From Actinomycetes bacterium (GTDB taxonomy: Bacteria > Actinomycetota > Acidimicrobiia > Acidimicrobiales > RAAP-2), in the NCBI GenBank assembly GCA_021799915.1, contig JAJYZN010000007.1, positions 1 to 29,101 of the forward strand: a stretch of DNA of 29,101 nt, written 5' to 3'. A model generated the notes under the pieces. The model saw nothing but the letters and a program-made list of their open reading frames with translations, did not search any database and was not told the origin of the DNA. The position numbers and the translations under genes were made by a program. Of the stretch, positions 26,007-29,101 are shown one piece after another; position 1 is the stretch's first letter; each line of letters begins with the position of its first letter.

Positions 26007-27254
26007 ATGAGCCCGAAAGGCACGCATGCGAACGGGTGGACGGCCCCGGGGTTCGAACCGGTGCAAGTCGCCTTCGAGCGCAATTTCGAGGTCGACGGCG
26101 AAGTCGGCGCTGCTTTCGCCGCGTATCACCGAGGTCGCAAGGTCGTCGACCTGTGGGGAGGCACCGCCGACGTGACGAATGGAGCCCCTTGGCAGGAGGA
26201 CACGATCGTCCTCGTGTACTCGACCACCAAAGGGGTGACGGCAATGTGCGCCAATCGTCTGGCCCAGGAGGGACTGCTCGATATGGGGGCACCGGTGGCC
26301 GAGTACTGGCCTGAGTTTGCCCAGGCCGGCAAAGAGGCGGTCACCGTGACCGACCTCTTGTCCCACCGAGCCGGCGTGGCGTGGATCGACGGCACGATGT
26401 CGACCGCTGATGCACTCGCGTGGGAACCCGTGATCCGAGCATTGGAGGGACAGGCGCCCTCGTGGGTGCCAGGCACGGACCACGGGTACCACGCAACGAC
26501 GTACGGCTGGCTCGTCGGTGAGGTCATCCGCCGGGTGAGCGGTAAGAGCGTGGGGACGTACTTGCGAGACGCGATCACTGCTCCGCTCGGTGCGAGCTTC
26601 TTTGTCGGGCTCCCTGCGTCGGAGCATGCTCGGCCGGCCAGGCTCGTGTCGTTCATCGACGCACTGGCCAGCGGCCGCATCGACGCCAGCGGCGCAGATG
26701 GACCGGGTGACGCCGAGATGATCGAGCGAGCAAAGACCTACCTGGCGCCTGGAGGGCCGCTCATGCTGGCGCTCGGTGCACCAGGTGGCGCGCTGTCGGA
26801 CCAGAAGATCTGGGATAGCCCCGAACTGTGGTCTGCAGAGATACCGGCGGCGAACGGGATGTGCGACGCACGATCCCTCGCTGCTCTCTACGGTGCGTGC
26901 GTGGGAGAGATCCACCTGCCCGACGGCGGGAGCTACCGCCTCCTCTCGGCCGAGCAACTCGACCAAGCACTCGTCCAGCAAACCCAGGGACCCGATCGTG
27001 TGCTCCTTGGCCTCGATCTCCAGTGGGGGCTCGGGTTCATGCTGAACCGGGGGATCATCGCCGAGTCCGGCATGGGTGGACCACGCACGTTTGGGCATTA
27101 CGGGATGGGTGGATCGGTGGGCTGGGCAGATCCCGATCTCGGCTTGGGAATGGGCTACGTGATGAACCGCATGTCCCTCGGCATGGCCGGCGACAAGCGG
27201 AGCCATCGCCTGATCACGGCCACTTTGGAGGCAGCGCGCACTCTCGACGGGTGA
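26007..27254 (+). CDS. serine hydrolase, family VIII esterase / beta-lactamase-like
   Basis: A 415-residue class C beta-lactamase fold protein. The nucleophile Ser72 and Lys75 lie in VYSTTKG (SxxK), and Tyr161 in the GYHATTYGWLVGE motif typical of family VIII esterases and EstB-like enzymes. C-terminally FGHYGMGGSVGWADPD takes the place of the KTG-like box. No signal peptide is seen, so it is cytoplasmic and more likely an esterase than a beta-lactamase. A strong AGGAGG precedes the ATG. It stands alone after a 63-bp gap and its substrate is not known. Confidence 0.9.
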   Translation: MSPKGTHANGWTAPGFEPVQVAFERNFEVDGEVGAAFAAYHRGRKVVDLWGGTADVTNGAPWQEDTIVLVYSTTKGVTAMCANRLAQEGLLDMGAPVAEYWPEFAQAGKEAVTVTDLLSHRAGVAWIDGTMSTADALAWEPVIRALEGQAPSWVPGTDHGYHATTYGWLVGEVIRRVSGKSVGTYLRDAITAPLGASFFVGLPASEHARPARLVSFIDALASGRIDASGADGPGDAEMIERAKTYLAPGGPLMLALGAPGGALSDQKIWDSPELWSAEIPAANGMCDARSLAALYGACVGEIHLPDGGSYRLLSAEQLDQALVQQTQGPDRVLLGLDLQWGLGFMLNRGIIAESGMGGPRTFGHYGMGGSVGWADPDLGLGMGYVMNRMSLGMAGDKRSHRLITATLEAARTLDG

Positions 27255-27323
27255 TCCCACGGATCTCCTCTCGTGCGGGGAGCACCGTGCACCATGCCGG
27301 GACCGATCTTTTGCGCACTGGTC

Positions 27324-27329
27324 TACACT
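27324..27329 (+). promoter_or_regulatory. possible -10 (TACACT) of tRNA-Pro
   Basis: TACACT lies 14 nt before the mature tRNA 5' end; the -35 region is weak. Confidence 0.35.
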
Positions 27330-27343
27330 GGCATTCGCTTCGG

Positions 27344-27421
27344 CGGGCTGTGGCGCAGCTTGGTTAGCGCGCTTGACTGGGGGTCAAGAGGTCCCGGGTT
27401 CAAATCCCGGCAGCCCGACCA
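27344..27421 (+). tRNA. tRNA-Pro (GGG anticodon), CCA encoded
   Basis: A complete cloverleaf. The acceptor stem CGGGCTG pairs with CAGCCCG. The D arm is GCGC-loop-GCGC. The anticodon stem CTTGA/TCAAG holds loop CTGGGGG with anticodon GGG. The variable loop is AGGTC, and the T arm CCGGG-TTCAAAT-CCCGG. Discriminator A and genomic CCA follow at 27418-27421. It reads CCC and CCU proline codons. The gene marks the boundary between the ordered core genome to the left and the sparse region to the right, so it is a possible integration site, although no duplicated 3' end is visible in the window. Confidence 0.97.
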
Positions 27422-27822
27422 CGAAACATCCTGTGGAGATGTGGTGTGTGGAGGGGAGGAGGAATGCACATGCCCGGACTGGCGAGCAGACCTTGAGTGC
27501 CGCTGAGCGGATCGCTGCGACGAGCCTCCATCCCCTTGGCGCCGTCGCCGGGCGTACCCTCTGCCGCGCCGCCGGGCGTACCTCGTGATGTTCTTCTACC
27601 GTGAGCGCCATCCACTCCGGCATCGTTGGCTGCCCCGCCGTGTGCGCCGAGCTAGAGCCGTGGCGTGGCACCTGGGAATCGGCAGGAAACGCCAAAGGGG
27701 GCGCCGGCGGCGCTGAAGGCGCATGCCGAGCCCGCGTCACAGCGGAGGGGCACCGGCATGCACCTGCGCCCGGGGACTGCCCATGGACCCTGGGAGAGCC
27801 TTGGGGCCGAACCCGCCAGCTT
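27422..27822. other. 401-bp stretch with no supported gene
   Basis: Between tRNA-Pro and the orphan reverse gene. It contains a GGAGGGGAGGAGG purine tract near 27452-27462, a direct repeat CGCCGGGCGTACC at 27546-27558 and 27570-27582, and no open frame with convincing protein character. No tRNA 3'-end duplication was found. Confidence 0.6.
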
Positions 27823-28212
27823 CTATCCGATGAACGACGTGTAGTCCTTCACCAGCTTGTCTTCGATCTCGAGGTTCCACGCACTCTCGGCCACATCGAC
27901 GACGAGGAAAAGGTCGGAGAGCAGCAAGGTCTCGAGTGCCGCGACACCCAGGTGCTCCAACCACTTGCCGACACCGACTCGAACAGTGAAATCGTCCGGT
28001 GCACCCGAGATCACCACCGTCATCGCTCGGTCGGCGTCGACGACGCCCCGCAGGAAGCCGCCTTTCTTTGCCTGGATCGCCACGCCGTGCGCGCTGGGGG
28101 CCGAGGTCTGCACGGTGAACCCGTCATTTTTAAAGAATTCCTCGATGTGTGCCTGGAGCGCACCCAGATCAGTGCCTTTGCCCTTGAACTGCTCGACCTT
28201 TTCTCCGATCAT
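27823..28212 (-). CDS. conserved-looking protein of unknown function
   Basis: A 129-residue protein beginning MIGEKVEQFKGKGTDLGALQAHIEEFFKN, with a mixed alpha/beta pattern: a basic, Gly-rich segment IQAKKGGFLRGVVDADRAMTVVISG, then DDFTVRVGVGKWLEHLGVAALETLLLSDLFLVVDVAE with a hydrophobic helix, and a C-terminal NLEIEDKLVKDY. I do not recognise a named family. An AGGAGAG ribosome site lies just before the ATG, codon use is consistent with a real gene, and neither neighbour is related. It is the only convincing gene right of the tRNA. Confidence 0.75.
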   Translation of the reverse strand: MIGEKVEQFKGKGTDLGALQAHIEEFFKNDGFTVQTSAPSAHGVAIQAKKGGFLRGVVDADRAMTVVISGAPDDFTVRVGVGKWLEHLGVAALETLLLSDLFLVVDVAESAWNLEIEDKLVKDYTSFIG

Positions 28213-29023
28213 CTTTCTCTCCTGTCTCTTGTTGACTGCACCTACAACGCCGCCGTTCCGTCTGACAGAGCTCCCGACGACCCGGGGTCCCGGATCGAAA
28301 GAACGCGCACTGCAGCAGGCGCACCGGACTGATAGGCAGACCGTAACCCCAATTCCGCCCCTTGGGACAGCGCCCTGCCGCTGGCGGCGTTCGGAGCGTT
28401 CGGAGCCTGCGGCGCGGGCAAGGAGGCAAATTTTGGGCCATGGCCCTGATTGTCACCATCGCGCCTGGCAGGTAGTAGACCTCACGCGCGCTACCACGTA
28501 CTTCGCAAATCGTTCCGGGGTTCGTGCAACGGGCTCAGCGGATAGTCGCAATTGGCGGTCCAGTTGGCTGGGGCCAGTCGGCGTGCCGGGCTCGCTCGAC
28601 TTGGCATTTCGAAGGGTACTGATCCCAGCGCCTACAACCGCTCGGCGATTGTCACCGTGTTCGACTACACCTCACACTCAGTGTGGCTGGCCGACTGCCC
28701 CGATTACAATGACGCATCGACCACCCTGGCCGCGCTCTACGAGATCGCGGAGCGCATACCCGAGCACCTCCGCTGCAGCAGCCATTTCTCAACCCTATGA
28801 CGTCCGCGCCGCAGCTGTCGCGCTCACTGGTTGACTTCGTCTACCCTTTCATCACCTTATGCCTGCTCCGGACTGCTACAGCCTGCTGCCCTATGCCACC
28901 CAGGAGCTCCGCCGGGCGCTGGTTGATGCCGCAGACGCTGGGTATGGAGGAATCGAGCTGGTCGAGGACCATTTAGCCTCAATCCACCGCGCAACTGCGT
29001 GAACTGAACGAGCGCGCATCCGC
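28213..29023. other. gene-poor accessory stretch with possible gene remnants
   Basis: About 810 bp with a less GC-rich, more irregular composition than the rest of the window. A 9-bp tandem repeat (GTTCGGAGC x2) lies at 28389-28406. Two short forward frames carry protein-like character: 28552-28800 (ending with a segment such as SVWLADCPDYNDASTTLAALYEIAERIPEH) and the frame from ATG 28859 (LLPYATQELRRALVDAADAGYGGIELVEDHLA). Neither has a ribosome site. They may be fragments of decayed genes. Confidence 0.5.
28552..28800 (+). pseudogene. possible gene remnant, short forward frame
   Basis: An 82-codon frame starting at TTG. The part from codon about 30 (SAIVTVFDYTSHSVWLADCPDYNDASTTLAALYEIAERIPEHLRC) looks like real protein, while the first 28 codons do not. 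There is no ribosome site. It ends with a TGA overlapping an ATG (28797). I cannot name the family; it could also be a small intact gene with a later start. Confidence 0.3.
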
Positions 29024-29097
29024 GGAAAGTGCCTCCCCGCCTGCGAAAATGGTTGTTGCAAACACGCCATTTCCGACAGGATCAAGGAGGCACTTCC
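29024..29097 (+). mobile_element. nested inverted repeats, probable end of an insertion sequence
   Basis: GGAAAGTGCCTCC (29024-29036) is repeated inverted, with one extra base, as GGAGGCACTTCC (29086-29097). An inner pair, AAATGG (29047-29052) and CCATTT (29067-29072), forms a second stem. The right arm contains the ribosome site of a gene that starts at 29099, so the site would be masked in a transcript reading in from outside, a habit of several insertion sequences. The element's family and other end lie beyond the window. Confidence 0.45.
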
Positions 29098-29098
29098 A

Positions 29099-29101
29099 GT
29101 G
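29099..29101 (+). CDS. start codon of a gene leaving the window (possible transposase)
   Basis: GTG at 29099 follows a near-perfect AAGGAGG (29084-29090) with 8-nt spacing. Only the start codon is inside the window. The product is unknown; a transposase is inferred only from the inverted repeats just upstream. Confidence 0.4.

Noticed and set aside
26007..27254. Antibiotic-resistance beta-lactamase
   Set aside because: There is no signal peptide, and the YHATTYGW motif and overall length fit family VIII esterases better.
25707..27260. Reverse-strand open frame of 517 codons under the esterase gene
   Set aside because: Fully antisense to the methyltransferase end and the esterase, with no recognisable motif and no ribosome site.
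27601..28332. Forward open frame of 243 codons right of the tRNA
   Set aside because: It is antisense to the reverse gene at 27823-28212, which has a ribosome site and a more protein-like sequence.
28797..28976. Short forward frame starting at an ATG overlapping the previous stop
   Set aside because: About 59 codons with no domain and no ribosome site; the neighbouring frame from ATG 28859 looks more protein-like.

Overview
This is a high-GC, densely packed chromosomal segment from an actinobacterium, probably a deep-branching lineage such as Acidimicrobiia (inference; no rRNA or taxonomic marker is present). The gene order follows the well-known actinobacterial block found in Mycobacterium tuberculosis at Rv1692-Rv1713: HAD phosphatase, small protein, tlyA, nadK, recN, pyrG, NUDIX, xerD, scpA, scpB, rluB, cmk, der. 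The steA/mctB-like genes that block carries between recN and pyrG, and parA between xerD and scpA, are absent here. Shikimate-pathway genes, a trpS, an M50 protease and isoprenoid/lipid genes are interleaved.

Layout. 1-8301: HAD phosphatase 3' end, a phasin/histone-H1-like protein, tlyA, nadK, recN, pyrG, NUDIX hydrolase and xerD, all forward. 8302-10563: DksA/TraR-like zinc finger protein, an M50 protease, and trpS on the reverse strand. 10654-17140: a forward block of scpA-scpB-rluB (chromosome condensation and 23S rRNA modification), aroH-tyrA-aroA::cmk (aromatic amino acids, with cytidylate kinase fused to EPSP synthase) and plsC. 17164-19032: a reverse pair, GT2 glycosyltransferase and ispH. 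19136-22677: forward DUF512 radical-SAM protein, der, a zinc-ribbon membrane protein and a gamma-carbonic anhydrase. 22684-25943: a DHA2 drug exporter divergent from a MarR regulator and a methyltransferase, sharing an AT-rich palindromic control region. 26007-27254: a family VIII esterase/beta-lactamase-like protein. 27344-27421: tRNA-Pro(GGG). 27422-29101: a gene-poor, less GC-rich accessory stretch with one orphan reverse gene, and at the very edge what looks like the start of a mobile element gene.

Three themes stand out. First, seven genes have a TANNNT -10 element only 6-9 nt before the start codon and no Shine-Dalgarno, so they look leaderless; this also corrects several start codons. 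Second, short in-frame tandem repeats (12-18 bp units) sit in loops or linkers of conserved housekeeping proteins (TlyA, RecN, XerD, Der), with a 19-bp repeat over the HAD gene's stop codon. Third, the NUDIX gene start lies in the loop of a perfect 11-bp hairpin. I did not find CRISPR, phage, toxin-antitoxin or recognisable defence genes. Most of the window is core genome, and I do not claim a new multi-gene system.
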